A stretch of 64,000 bases of DNA, taken from Corallium rubrum (lineage: Eukaryota; Cnidaria; Anthozoa; Scleralcyonacea; Coralliidae). Shown here piece after piece: positions 10,800 through 21,262 of this stretch. Made by a program: the position numbers and the translations under genes. Location of the stretch: contig OZ036003.1 in the NCBI GenBank assembly GCA_964035015.1, forward strand, positions 4,268,407-4,332,406. Direction: 5' to 3'. Below the pieces are notes generated by a model, which saw only the letters and a program-made list of their open reading frames with translations, made no database searches and had not been told where the DNA came from. Within the stretch, counting starts at the first letter, position 1, and each line of letters begins with the position of its first letter.

Positions 10800-12985
10800 T
10801 CAGTGCCGTAGAATCCCGAAAGTAGCGGCCCCCAACAGTGGATAAAACCGAAAGTATAGGGGGGCCGCTACTTTCGGGGGACCTCCACTTTCGGGGACCG
10901 CTACTTTCGAGTGGTAAAATACTGTGAATAAGTAAGTAAAGCAAATACAAACTAAATTTGCTGTATTACATAAAACGAATGCAAGATATCCTCTTAATAT
11001 GAACGTGAAATAAAGTTTTTGGATTGATTTTTTCTCATTAATCGTATTCACCGCTGTTTACGGGGACCGCTACTTTCGAGTGGTAAAATACTGTGAATAA
11101 GTAAGTAAAGCAAATACAAACTAAATTTGCTGTATTACATAAAACGAATGCAAGATATCCTCTTAATATGAACGTGAAATAAAGTTTTTGGATTGATTTT
11201 TCCTCATTAATCGTATTCACCGCTGTTTACGGGGACCGCTACTTTCGAGTGGTAAAATACTGTGAATAAGTAAGTAAAGCAAATACAAACTAAATTTGCT
11301 GTATTACATAAGACGAATGCAAGATATCCTCTTAATATGAACGTGAAATAAAGTTTTTGGATTGATTTTTCCTCATTAATCGTATTCACCGCTGTTTACG
11401 GGGACCGCTACTTTCGAGTGGTAAAATACTGTGAATAAGTAAGTAAAGCAAATACAAACTAAATTTGCTGTATTACATAAGACGAATGCAAGATATCCTC
11501 TTAATATGAACGTGAAATAAAGTTTTTGGATTGATTTTTCCTCATTAATCGTATTCACCGCTGTTTACGGGGACCGCTACTTTCGAGTGGTAAAATACTG
11601 TGAATAAGTAAGTAAAGCAAATACAAACTAAATTTGCTGTATTACATAAGACGAATGCAAGATATCCTCTTAATATGAACGTGAAATAAAGTTTTTGGAT
11701 TGATTTTTCCTCATTAATCGTATTCACCGCTGTTTACGGGGACCGCTACTTTCGAGTGGTAAAATACTGTGAATAAGTAAGTAAAGCAAATACAAACTAA
11801 ATTTGCTGTATTACATAACACGAATGCAAGATATCCTCTTAATATGAACGTGAAATAAAGTTTTTGGATTGATTTTTTCTCATTAATCGTATTCACCGCT
11901 GTTTACGGGGACCGCTACTTTCGAGTGGTAAAATACTGTGAATAAGTAAGTAAAGCAAATACAAACTAAATTTGCTGTATTACATAACACGAATGCAAGA
12001 TATCCTCTTAATATGAACGTGAAATAAAGTTTTTGGATTGATTTTTCCTCATTAATCGTATTCACCGCTGTTTACGGGGACCGCTACTTTCGAGTGGTAA
12101 AATACTGTGAATAAGTAAGTAAAGCAAATACAAACTAAATTTGCTGTATTACATAAGACGAATGCAAGATATCCTCTTAATATGAACGTGAAATAAAGTT
12201 TTTGGATTGATTTTTCCTCATTAATCGTATTCACCGCTGTTTACGGGGACCGCTACTTTCGAGTGGTAAAATACTGTGAATAAGTAAGTAAAGCAAATAC
12301 AAACTAAATTTGCTGTATTACATAAGACGAATGCAAGATATCCTCTTAATATGAACGTGAAATAAAGTTTTTGGATTGATTTTTCCTCATTAATCGTATT
12401 CACCGCTGTTTACGGGGACCGCTACTTTCGAGTGGTAAAATACTGTGAATAAGTAAGTAAAGCAAATACAAACTAAATTTGCTGTATTACATAAAACGAA
12501 TGCAAGATATCCTCTTAATATGAACGTGAAATAAAGTTTTTGGATTGATTTTTCCTCATTAATCGTATTCACCGCTGTTTACGGGAACCGCTACTTTCGA
12601 GTGGTAAAATACTGTGAATAAGTAAGTAAAGCAAATACAAACTAAATTTGCTGTATTACATAAGACGAATGCAAGATATCCTCTTAATATGAACGTGAAA
12701 TAAAGTTTTTGGATTGATTTTTCCTCATTAATCGTATTCACCGCTGTTTACGGGGACCGCTACTTTCGAGTGGTAAAATACTGTGAATAAGTAAGTAAAG
12801 CAAACACAAACTAAATTTGCTGTATTACATAAGACGAATGCAAGATACCCTCTTAATATGAACGTGAAATAAAGTTTTTAGATTGATTTTTCCTCATTAA
12901 TCGTATTCACCGCTACTTTCCGGGGGGCCGCTACTTTCGGAAATTTTTAAGACATCTGAAATCTGCCGCTACTTTCGGGGGCCCG
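10800..12985. repeat. 169-bp satellite, 12 near-identical tandem copies
   Basis: Unit starts are at 10893 and then every 169 bases to 12752; the last copy ends near 12920. Copies differ by single bases. Each contains GGGGACCGCTACTTTCGAG and a GAAATAAAGTTTTTGG segment. Both flanks hold extra short copies of a CCGCTACTTTCGGGG motif (10815-10910 and 12905-12985). Each unit has a 60-codon minus-strand frame overlapping the next by 14 bases; because 169 is not a multiple of three the frame moves one step per unit, so these are structural artefacts and not genes. It lies in intron 1 of the ADAMTS-like gene. Confidence 0.95.
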
Positions 12986-13120
12986 CTGGTGATGTGAAGG
13001 TTGTGAGTTTGAGACCCCTTGGGAAGCGGCTCAGAAATTTTTCTGCGTAAAATAACTCGAAGAATGTGCACTCCATTCTCATGTCCGAGTAGCATATAGT
13101 GATCTCTTTTCTTAGTATAC
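12986..13120. mobile_element. SINE-like remnant right of the satellite
   Basis: Carries a B-box-like GAAGGTTGTGAGTTTGAGACCCC followed by GGCTCAGAAATTTTTCTG, similar in layout to the tRNA-derived SINE modules elsewhere in the window. Diverged; assignment is tentative. Confidence 0.4.
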
Positions 13121-13365
13121 ATTTAGATTTAGCTTGCTAATCCTAATCCTAATCAAAATACTAACCCCAAACAAACCTGTAGCTTTTTAATAAACGACTA
13201 ACTTCAGTAATGGTTAGAGATTTAACCAGCAAGCAATATTTTATAACATGCTGTTTATAAGCCAGCAAAAAATCGCAACGCAAATGGCAGTCAAAGCTTC
13301 ATAACTTTTTTTGCTTTAAAATATTCGAGATATAGCAGAATTATATTTTAGTATAAATTTCTTAC

Positions 13366-13414
13366 CATGCTCATACGATCCACAAACCAAGAACAAAAGC
13401 AAAAAGACCAGCAT
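13366..13414 (-). CDS. ADAMTS-like gene, exon 1: start codon and signal peptide
   Basis: A 49-base coding exon starting at ATG 13414 and ending at the donor GTAAGA at 13365. It encodes MLVFLLLFLVCGSYEH plus the first base of a split Gly/Asp codon, a textbook signal-peptide core. It ends in phase 1, which completes an Asp codon with the AT that begins exon 2 at 3117. The intron is 10.2 kb and filled by a SINE, MITEs, the alpha-kinase transposon and a 169-bp satellite. The start was chosen because it is the only ATG ahead of the hydrophobic stretch with a matching donor. RNA evidence would be needed to exclude another first exon. Confidence 0.7.
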
Positions 13415-13840
13415 CTTTAAGAAAGAGAGGGAGACTTTAACACATACAAATATGCCGAACGCCTACTGCAGACCACATGAAGTCTCAGCAAGCAGCAACT
13501 ATATTTAACATTTTAACTTCTAAAACTCCATATGAGGTCGTCGTTTTTGATAGCCATTGAAAACCCACGCTTAAATCTAGGACAATGCAAAGGGTTATAT
13601 TATCTGTTGATTGTCAGAAAAACGAGAGAGCAAAATGTTCACAAACATATAATGTCAATTATAATGAAGTTCACCTTTTTTTTGTCCGCACAGATACCCA
13701 TAAGCTGATCGCCAGACGAGTTTATTCAACTCTAGAAAGAATCATAGACATGAATGAGTTCATATTATATATCTTTAATTCTTTCTTGTTGACATATAGC
13801 AGTCTTAGTAGCTAGGAAAGTAAAAAAGTGAGAGTGCTGC
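13415..13840. promoter_or_regulatory. Upstream region of the ADAMTS-like gene
   Basis: This stretch precedes the start codon at 13414 and should hold the 5' UTR and promoter if 13366-13414 is the true first coding exon. No clear TATA box or other element stands out. The short plus-strand open frame at 13585-13815 has no recognisable features. Confidence 0.3.
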
Positions 13841-14300
13841 GTAGCAGTGTCTTAGGTATAGAGCAAAAGAAAAAGTTGGCCGTAAACTGCTGCGAATATA
13901 GTCTTAACGAAATACTGACGTTTCGATCGTGCGGAACCAGCTTCATCAAAATAAAATGTAGAGTGATGCGTTAGAGAGTGTTTTAGATAGAGGAAAGTGA
14001 AAAGGTGGTAAACTGCTGAGAATATAGTTTGGATAATGAAATACTGACATAATTTGAGCGGAGCTTTTCATCAGAGTAAAATGTCATGTACTGCGTAGGC
14101 AGTGTTTCAGGTAGAGCAAAATAAAAAGGTGGTAGAATAAGACTGCCGAGAATAGTTTATATAATGAAGTATTGTCGTTTTGATCGGAGCCCTTCGTCAC
14201 ATTTTGTCAAAACTAATCCAATCACACGTTATCAAAACCAATCTCAGCAGTTTACCATCTTTTCACTTTACAGAGGTGTTTGGAATAGTGTGTAGTAATC
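13840..14300. repeat. ~125-bp tandem repeat related to the CGAAACG hairpin family
   Basis: About three to four diverged copies of a unit that contains GCTGCGTAGCAGTGT, a GGTGGTAAACTGCTGAGAAT segment and GAAATACTGACGTTTCGATC. The same unit, in the opposite orientation, forms the first 180 bases of the window. Such units contain a conserved CTGATGA/GAAAC-spaced core discussed under findings. Confidence 0.7.
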
Positions 14301-15080
14301 AGCGTGTTCTCTACCACGAGTAGATCGAGGTATAAAGGGGTATAAAAACAGCTCAAATTTAATATTTACCTTCAATTTCCAAAGTAATACACTGTAGTCT
14401 CCTTACAGAGGTGTTTAGAATAGTCTGTTTTAATCAGCGTCTTCTCTGACCAATGTATACCTCATGCATGTTTTCACTACAGGTGTACCATATATGTGTA
14501 TATAGTATACTATCAAACTGCTCATCCATTTAATCATTCACATGTTAATTTCTCGTTACCAAGACAATAAATATCAATCAATATATTTTCTCTGCATGAC
14601 AAAGGAGCTTTTGTTTAAAACGTTATACTTCCTCAGCGGTAAACCAATTTTTAACATTATCAATTTGTATTACGAAAGTGCATGCCTACGCAAAATGAGC
14701 CATTAATTTCTCTCTCCCCCTAGTACTGTTTAACTGGTAAAAATTCACCACAAAGTTATATAGTTAGAACTATATTCCATGTTGTTACTCGTTTGCAATT
14801 AACAACCTCTATCGGTTACGACAGGTTTTATAAGAACCTATTAAGATTATTTTCCGCCAACGCAAATAAACTCAGTGTGGGGTCAACAATTAAGATAAGT
14901 GACCCAATTAAGTAAGTGAATGTAAACTGGCCATCATCGTTCTCATGCTATCGAACTTTCTAACGGAAATAGATTCCGGAATCTACTGATCGCCGAGTAA
15001 GTACTCTGCGCACATGTAAGCACGGTAAAACGTTTAGTAGATGTTTGTCAAGCTCAAAAGTGCACAGTCACAGAAACAAA
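14300..15080. other. No recognised feature
   Basis: AT-rich sequence with a short repeat of TCTCCTTACAGAGGTGTTTA near 14270 and 14400. I see no coding signal, RNA gene or clear mobile element. Confidence 0.5.
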
Positions 15081-15084
15081 GCTA

Positions 15085-15370
15085 TCGAAGACGGCGAATG
15101 GGTCGAACCTGCAACCTTGTAAATACCAGTTGGACGTTCTAACCATAGAGCTACTGAGGCTCGGATGGAGGCCTAAGGTTGAAAATGCATAGTCATATGT
15201 GTCCCTAAGTGGTAGCGTTTGCATATGAAAGCAGATGTTTGTTAGACGTTCGAAAAGCTCAAATACTCAGAAAATGTTTCTGAGCCCCAGACAGAGATCA
15301 AACTTGCAATTTCTAATGACCGGTTAGACGTAATCGTTCAGCTACCGAGGCTCGGATGGAGAGCTAAGGA
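15085..15370 (-). mobile_element. Two tRNA-derived SINE modules
   Basis: Two minus-strand tRNA-like modules (15090-15190 and 15275-15370), both ending in CTCCATCCGAGCC on that strand. Both show box A (AGCTCTATGGTTAGAACG type) and box B remnants. The better-preserved copy at 44775-44880 keeps a pairing acceptor stem. Confidence 0.75.
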
Positions 15371-15589
15371 TGTAAATTCATAGTCACATTCTTATTGAAA
15401 TATTTCTTGTTTCACTACCCCCAATATAGGGTCACTGATCGCGTAAGTGAAATTGATCCAGTTTAGGTCAGACGCCTTAGTACAACGTTGCCACAGAATA
15501 AAGATAGTTGTTCTTTCACTCCAGCAAAACCACTTGCGGTTTCCATGGTATTGGAGTGCATTCGCATTCGCTGAGTTTCTCAAGGACTG

Positions 15590-16540
15590 CTGAATACCAA
15601 AAGATTGAGAACGATTGATTTTAAACTACTAGAATGTTACGGTGTAAAAAAAGTAATTATATAATACTTAACATGTTTTAAGCCATTGTGACTTCTCATG
15701 AGGCAAGCGATCATATTAAACGATTAATAAATTGATTGATAAATCATGTGAACTCTTCGTCATTCAAAATTCCGCTTCCAGAAAGAATAACATAGTCTGG
15801 CATACAATTAAGAAAGAAAAAACAACAACAATAAAGAAACACTCTAATAGGAGGAGTTATACAAAGAGCATTTGCTAAAGGAAATGATTCAAATAAATCT
15901 GAAGAGCCAATTGCAAAAACGTCGTTTAACCGTTGTTTACGATAATCAGTGTTTAAAGGACTTTTAAAACACTTAGATGAGCTGCGAAAATGCTGACTAT
16001 GTTAATCGACAATTCACTATTGTCTTTGGTTTTGCAATGTTGTGGTCGACGACGGTTAAATCCGTGGTTAAATCTTGTTTAACTACTCACTGTCGAATCC
16101 CTAAACGCCCTCTGATGTTTAAGGAATACCAAATATGTGAAAAAGGAATATGTGTTCGTGGGAGCATGATTGGCTAATCTTCTGCGAGTGTCCATGCAGA
16201 CATATTTACGACAGGACAGGTTAGTAAATGAGTAGACAAGGAAACTCTTTAAATTATTATATAACGATTAAAATTAGTATTGGTGCCACTTAGATTTACA
16301 AAGAATATACTGTATTGCAAAAAAGTTATAAGGACAAAATTTTAAGCACAGGTTATCTGAGTAACAGAATTAAGTTAGCAAATATAATATTATCTTATAT
16401 ACAGATTTGAATAGAACAGATTACAGATTGGAAGAGACTAAACTAAATTTAAGCAAGTACAGAACTAAAGAGTGGTTCTCTGTTTGGTGTGCTATCGATT
16501 CTGGACAACGATCGGACGAACGATCGAACGATCGAAGGAA
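15590..16540. other. No recognised feature
   Basis: Unremarkable AT-rich intergenic sequence. A 66-codon plus-strand frame at 15977-16177 has no recognisable motif. Confidence 0.5.
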
Positions 16541-16786
16541 CGAACGAACGAACGAACGAACGAACGAACGAACGAACGAACGAACGAACGAACGAACGAA
16601 CGAACGAACGAACGAACGAACGAACGAAACGAACGAACGAACGAACGAACGAACGAACGAACGAACGAACGAACGAACGAACGAACGAACGAACGAACGA
16701 ACGAACGAACGAACGAACGAACGAACGAACGAACGAACGAACGAACGAACGAACGAACGAACGAACGAACGAACGAACGAACGAAC
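16541..16786. repeat. CGAA tetranucleotide microsatellite
   Basis: About 60 copies of CGAA with a single phase slip near 16626. All six frames stay open through it (NERT or VRSF repeats), which creates long false open reading frames on both strands. Confidence 0.98.
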
Positions 16787-16799
16787 CCCATGAGGACAA

Positions 16800-17149
16800 C
16801 GCCTATTGCTGACCATACAGTGGACGGGACGGGTTTTTTCATTCTGGTTGTCAAATGTAGTGGATAGTAAAAATTGTCTTCATTAGCCCTGACTTCATTC
16901 AATTTTTGATAGTCCCCTGGTGTCTGTGATGGCGAGGCATCTGGCACCAAATAAGTATCTTGCTTTAATAATGAAGCAGCATTCTGTCGTGCATGTTCTT
17001 TGATTCGTTGCGTTGACTCTTCTTCGGCAAATCCACTGACTTCCTAACAACAAACCAAAGCCAAAAATAATTCCAGCAATGAGAGAGATGAAAACAATAT
17101 ACCACTCAATTCCCTCGTTGAAATTTTCCCGAAACTTTGCCTGACCCAT
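16800..17149 (-). pseudogene. Possible single-pass membrane protein remnant, frame broken
   Basis: From ATG 17149 the minus strand encodes MGQAKFRENFNEGIEWY followed by a clear membrane helix (IVFISLIAGIIFGFGLLLG). After that the original frame turns into an unconvincing Cys/Arg-rich tail, while another frame reads a very protein-like hydrophilic tail: SGFAEEESTQRIKEHARQ, then VPDASPSQTPGDYQKLNE, with a YxxL-type motif. The switch lies at a GTCAGT duplication near 17036. This could be a frameshifted pseudogene, a sequencing error, or two exons with an unseen junction. The family is not recognised. Confidence 0.35.
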
Positions 17150-17299
17150 AGCTTTATAGTAAGAACGAGAGAAAGTATAAAAGTTGCAGTTATAAATATT
17201 AAGTTCAACGTTGCAGAAAAGCACTATCGATTTAGTTACAGGTGAGTAGTGCTTTTCACGCAATCTGATTGGTTCCTCAAGCTTGGGATATCCTGCATT

Positions 17300-17440
17300 G
17301 TTATATGCTAGAGTTTCACTGGATACAACGATGACTGTCATTGGTTAGTTTGTGGTCACATGACCTTAGCTAAATTTCAATGTACACCGAGCGGGCAACA
17401 ATTGAGAACTTATTGCCTGCTCCGCAAATCAAGAGTCATC
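17300..17440. mobile_element. Dispersed repeat copy shared with 46938-47100
   Basis: GCTAGAGTTTCACTGGATACAACGATG... through TTATTGCCTGCTC aligns with the second copy at 46938-47100 at high identity. The second copy shows that the end is a palindrome around CAATAATTGAGAACTTATTG. A MITE is likely. Confidence 0.7.
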
Positions 17441-17683
17441 GCAATTTAATACACTTTAGTGCGCCACACAGACGCTGACATGAAATTACTTTCTTATTAA
17501 TAGCGCTATACTAAAGTTTTTGTGAGATCATCGTCGGGCAGTGGCTTTGGGACTTTTAAATTTTTAGACATTTTCGGGAGGTGGGAGTTGGGGGGATTAT
17601 CATGCACCATTGAAATTGGACGCCCTCTCTCAAGATCCTGGCTATAAGCCTGTCAACATGACAGGGAACGTGCAGCCCCTTGA

Positions 17684-17875
17684 AATGGCGTTATAAAAGA
17701 ATGGCTCAAAGATTGTCGTCTCTTTCAAGAATGTCAATCCGGCGATGGCGCGTACCTAGATATAAATCCGGTCATCTATATTGTTGATATAGACGGCAAA
17801 GGAATCGTGCAAGGTCAAGATTTCAAAGCTGCATCTTTCGCAATTCAGTCCCTGGCTGCAAGTAAGGATGATTAG
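17684..17875 (+). pseudogene. Orphan coding-like fragment
   Basis: A 63-codon open stretch without an ATG, ending at TAG 17873-17875. It includes EWLKDCRLFQECQSGDG, then DINPVIYIVDIDGKGIVQG and FKAASFAIQSLAAS. Amino-acid composition looks like real protein, but no family is recognised and no splice acceptor was confirmed. It could be the last exon of a lost gene or a captured fragment. Confidence 0.3.
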
Positions 17876-17879
17876 CCCC

Positions 17880-18400
17880 CCAGTCCTTTATCCTTTATCC
17901 TTTAAGCTACGCAGTCCACTCAGTTTCCGCTCTACCCATGCAGAGAAGCCTGATGTAAAGATTGGAATAGAGCAGAAGCAATCAGGGGAATTAGATTTTG
18001 TTCTACGACTACTTAATTAATTCTGTTCTAACTTTCTAACTTATCTATTATATGATCACACATTGTCGTTTGAACGGCAAGCTCAAGTTTCACATTACAC
18101 ATATAGGCGTAACTCAGTTTATTCATATTATTCCAGTGGTTACCAATGTTTGTATTGACATTCTATTTTTGTTGATTTCCTATTAAACTCTGTTTTTGTT
18201 GCCTATATACTGTTATTTTGTGCACCGCATTACAGTGGAGGATTACAAAATAACCAAGTAGTCTGAGTAGGCTGAAGTCTACAGGCCCAGACTTGCAAGA
18301 GGCCCGTAATTTCCAGCGAGATTGTGGTCAGACACAAAACTAGCTTTATTCTTTTGAAAAATTTCAATTGCGCCGTAGAAGAAGTTCTCGTTACATTCTT
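17880..18400. other. No recognised feature
   Basis: Ordinary intergenic sequence; nothing with coding or repeat structure was noticed. Confidence 0.4.
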
Positions 18401-18404
18401 AATC

Positions 18405-18731
18405 ATGTCTTCGCAAAGAAACTTGTGTAATCCTACTATACCTACTGACATTGGCAAAGAGAAAAGATTTCTAAGCCACCGCCAAAAACTGATTGAGGAA
18501 AAACTGCTTAAGTGTTATGCCAAGCAAGTTGCAAAGAACATTACAGCCTTGATATTTAAAAACTGCCTTGAGTGTGAAATCGAACATGGAAGTCAAAGAC
18601 AACACGACTGCATGATGATGGAGACCTACGAGAGAATATGGTTGTACTTTGACATCGCGTTGGAAACAGTCTCCGAAACAAAGATAGTTGAAGAGTTTAT
18701 GAACAATTTACACCGCCAGTTAATGGACTAG
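18405..18731 (+). CDS. Hypothetical 108-residue protein with C-x2-C/H-x-C cluster
   Basis: Intact frame from ATG 18405 (MSSQRNLCNPTIPTDIGKE) to TAG. The core has NCLECEIEHGSQRQHDCMMM, a C-x2-C...H...H-x-C arrangement typical of a small metal-binding module, followed by a helical ERIWLYFDIALETVSETK region. There are no neighbouring genes on this strand. Small proteins of this look recur in cnidarian genomes near mobile DNA (recollection, not checked), so it may be element-encoded. An upstream in-frame ATG at 18324 is possible but gives a less natural N-terminus. Confidence 0.45.
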   Translation: MSSQRNLCNPTIPTDIGKEKRFLSHRQKLIEEKLLKCYAKQVAKNITALIFKNCLECEIEHGSQRQHDCMMMETYERIWLYFDIALETVSETKIVEEFMNNLHRQLMD

Positions 18732-18734
18732 AAT

Positions 18735-19410
18735 TGTTAAAAAAGTATACATGTATACATTATATTGCTAGTTTACGTTGTAGAGAATCGATAGACGGGT
18801 AGCCAAGCGGCTGTAGTAGGGCGAGGGCCTCCCAACAACTTCAGAACAAATATGGTTTTTCTTTATATCACAGATGAAGACCAAATCGAATAATCGAACG
18901 TAGACTATAGTCTTCCCTCGGCCCAGGCTCTTTGGTGTTGAAAACGATGCGTTAGTGATTATTTACTGTATTTTTTCCTTAAAGGTTTTATTTTATATGT
19001 ACATCTTTTACGTCCTTAAGAAAATTTGCGTTGTCATTTCACATGCAAAACTGAAACATTTTCACTTGAAATATTCTTATATCCGATTTATCCGTAAAAT
19101 GGCAGGCAAAATTTTCGCAAGGGGGGCCCCAATTCTTTATTTTGGCCCGGGCCCACTTTAAACTCTGTGCGGGCCTGAACAGAATACTTACTCATAGCGC
19201 TCGCGCTTTAAATTCCTCCAATATGGGGTCTCATCTATAAGTAAACATCTATCGCCCTGTCGGGTGCTCTATAGAAAGGGGAGATAAAAAGGATGAGGAC
19301 AGAATAAAGAACATACAATGATAGAGTCAAATGCTAGTCACGACTAATTTCACGACAAGTATAGTGTCACTTCTTTACAAGGGTAAGTTCTAATTTCTAG
19401 GGTACTTACT
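18735..19410. other. No recognised gene; weak tRNA-like trace
   Basis: Near 18795 there is GACGGGTAGCCAAGCGGC, which resembles a tRNA/SINE A box, but no matching B box or stem was found. The rest is unassigned. Confidence 0.35.
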
Positions 19411-19582
19411 TGCAGCAAACTTGAAAGATGTGTCGAGTGCCGGGCCGCAAGCCAACAAAAAAATATTTTCCCACAGCTGGGATCAGGACACGGTCTATTT
19501 GAGCAGACTTGAAAGATGCGTCGAGTGGCCACAAGCCAACAAAAAATATTTTCCCACAGCCGGGATCAGGACACGGTCTAGA
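19411..19582. repeat. 84-bp direct tandem duplication
   Basis: Two copies of a unit containing CTTGAAAGATG-GTCGAGTG, AAGCCAACAAAAAATATTTT and CAGGACACGGTCTA, about 90% identical. No coding content. Confidence 0.9.
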
Positions 19583-19739
19583 TGCTAGGAAATACACAAG
19601 AAGAAATGTGATCATTTTAAACAGGAGATATAACTGTCACAGAATTAACATTTAGTGAGACAACTTGAAAGACCTGTAATACTTACAGATTGATGATGAA
19701 CTTGAAGTCATTTTAATTCTGATCTCTTCGTTTGTTAAG

Positions 19740-20225
19740 TGAGACGTTGTGGGTTGTCATTTAAATATCCAAGGCTGTACCTGGTGCGTGGGTGGTTGGA
19801 AAGTGGTCCATGTTATTTTTTAATTTTCTCATGAGATTTCTTTATACGACTAGAAATGAACCAAGTCTAACCGTTCACTTGTTAAGAGGTTGAGGGTTGT
19901 AATTTTGTTGTCAAAAAAACAATACCAATTAGAAATATCCGACTGTGTATTTTTACAATATTACCAAACTTGTAGTGTGGTTTATTGGCAAAGAAAGAAC
20001 ACCAATTATAAATATCTGACTGTGGGGTTTCAAGTGTTAGGTTAAGTGCTATAATTGTTTATGTGTGTTTAATATTTTGTATACTAAAAGAAATGATCAA
20101 ATGGAAACGCTCTGAAAGGTGATATAATTTACCATTTTATAAAAACGTTGAAGAATATCTGACTGTAGGTTTCAAGTGTTAGGTTAATAAGTACTAATAT
20201 TATATCCCAACTGTAAATTGTCCAG
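19740..20225. repeat. Dispersed short repeat (AATATCTGACTGTG family)
   Basis: The motif AAATATCTGACTGTGT or a variant occurs near 19930, 20000 and 20155 and again near 22025. Several copies are followed by TTTCAAGTGTTAGGTTAA. The sequence 20098-20170 matches 21985-22040, suggesting the block between them was inserted into an older repeat. Confidence 0.6.
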
Positions 20226-20379
20226 TCAGAGAGCTTGATTTGTACCACGTGACCAGTTAATTTATCGTAGAATTACCCGCCTCAGCGGGGTATAACCTCG
20301 AATTCCCCGCTGTGGCGGGGTATTCGAGTCGAATACCCCACTGTGGCCGGGATATTCGAGTTCGTGTACCACGCGTGAA

Positions 20380-20600
20380 TGTCACGCACGATTCACGAAG
20401 CTGTCAACAATGGCGGAGTTTGGCGAGACAAGAAAACGTTTCGCCCGAACATTCAGATGTTGAAAAGAAGATTGTTTAAAAGGTTACAAGAAAATAAGGA
20501 TTCAGGGAATACAAAGAAAGCAACAAACAATACATCAAGAAGCCTTGAGATGACAACAGAATGGAAACAGACAATGAAAAGCGGACAAAAGTTAAGCTAA
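20380..20600 (+). pseudogene. Degraded transposon-gene fragment, possibly Crypton/DUF3504-like N-terminus
   Basis: An ATGGCGGAG start at 20410 gives MAEFGETRKRFA. After frame changes the segment ENKDSGNTKKATNNTSR follows. The NKDS-x-NTKKAT pattern resembles the N-terminal part of cnidarian tyrosine-recombinase-derived (DUF3504) proteins from memory. The frame is broken and the catalytic part is absent. Confidence 0.3.
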
Positions 20601-20661
20601 GCAAACTTTATTAACATTATTTAAGCTTTTTTGGAAAGGTTAATATGTTTCGATATAATAT

Positions 20662-21212
20662 ATCATTTATAGACCTTTCGCTCGGGGAATTCGATGAAAT
20701 ATTACCCCTCGGCATGATATATCCCTCGGGCTTCGCCCAGGCGGTGTGCGCACTGGGATCGCAAAGCATGACAGTTATTTTAGCAAATACGACCATAGCG
20801 CGTCCGACCGTCGTCGAGTGAAGAGCTCCCTGAAGTTATCTTTGAAAGATTCTGGACCAAATAAAGTCTGGAGATGCTTAATATCGATAAATTGTCTTCT
20901 TGTAAACTTGTTTCTAATAATAAGTGCTCCAAGCGTGTTTTATCGTCTAAATGAAAAACGATAAAGTCATATAGCCAGTCGGTTTATCGATGCGACGATG
21001 CCTTACAGCTCATTAGGATTACTGATCATGAACCGAATTGAGAGAAGAGAAATGCCGCAAATCGACCGAGAAACTTAGTTGCCTCTAAGTCCTGTAAATT
21101 GGAAAAGCTGCTTGTTGATTCAAGAAGGAAACTGCGGCTTTTGTCGTTATTTTTAATTGTTCTGTTCGCTAGCCATCGACAGACCGCAATATTAACATAT
21201 TATATTAAATAC

Positions 21213-21262
<50 letters not shown>

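Noticed and set aside
10800-12741. Series of identical 60-residue membrane-like proteins
   Set aside because: One frame per 169-bp satellite unit, each overlapping the next by 14 bases and shifting frame; identical because the DNA is a tandem repeat.
16407-16950. Long overlapping open frames on both strands (NERT and VRSF repeats)
   Set aside because: They are produced by the CGAA tetranucleotide array, which has no stop codon in any frame.
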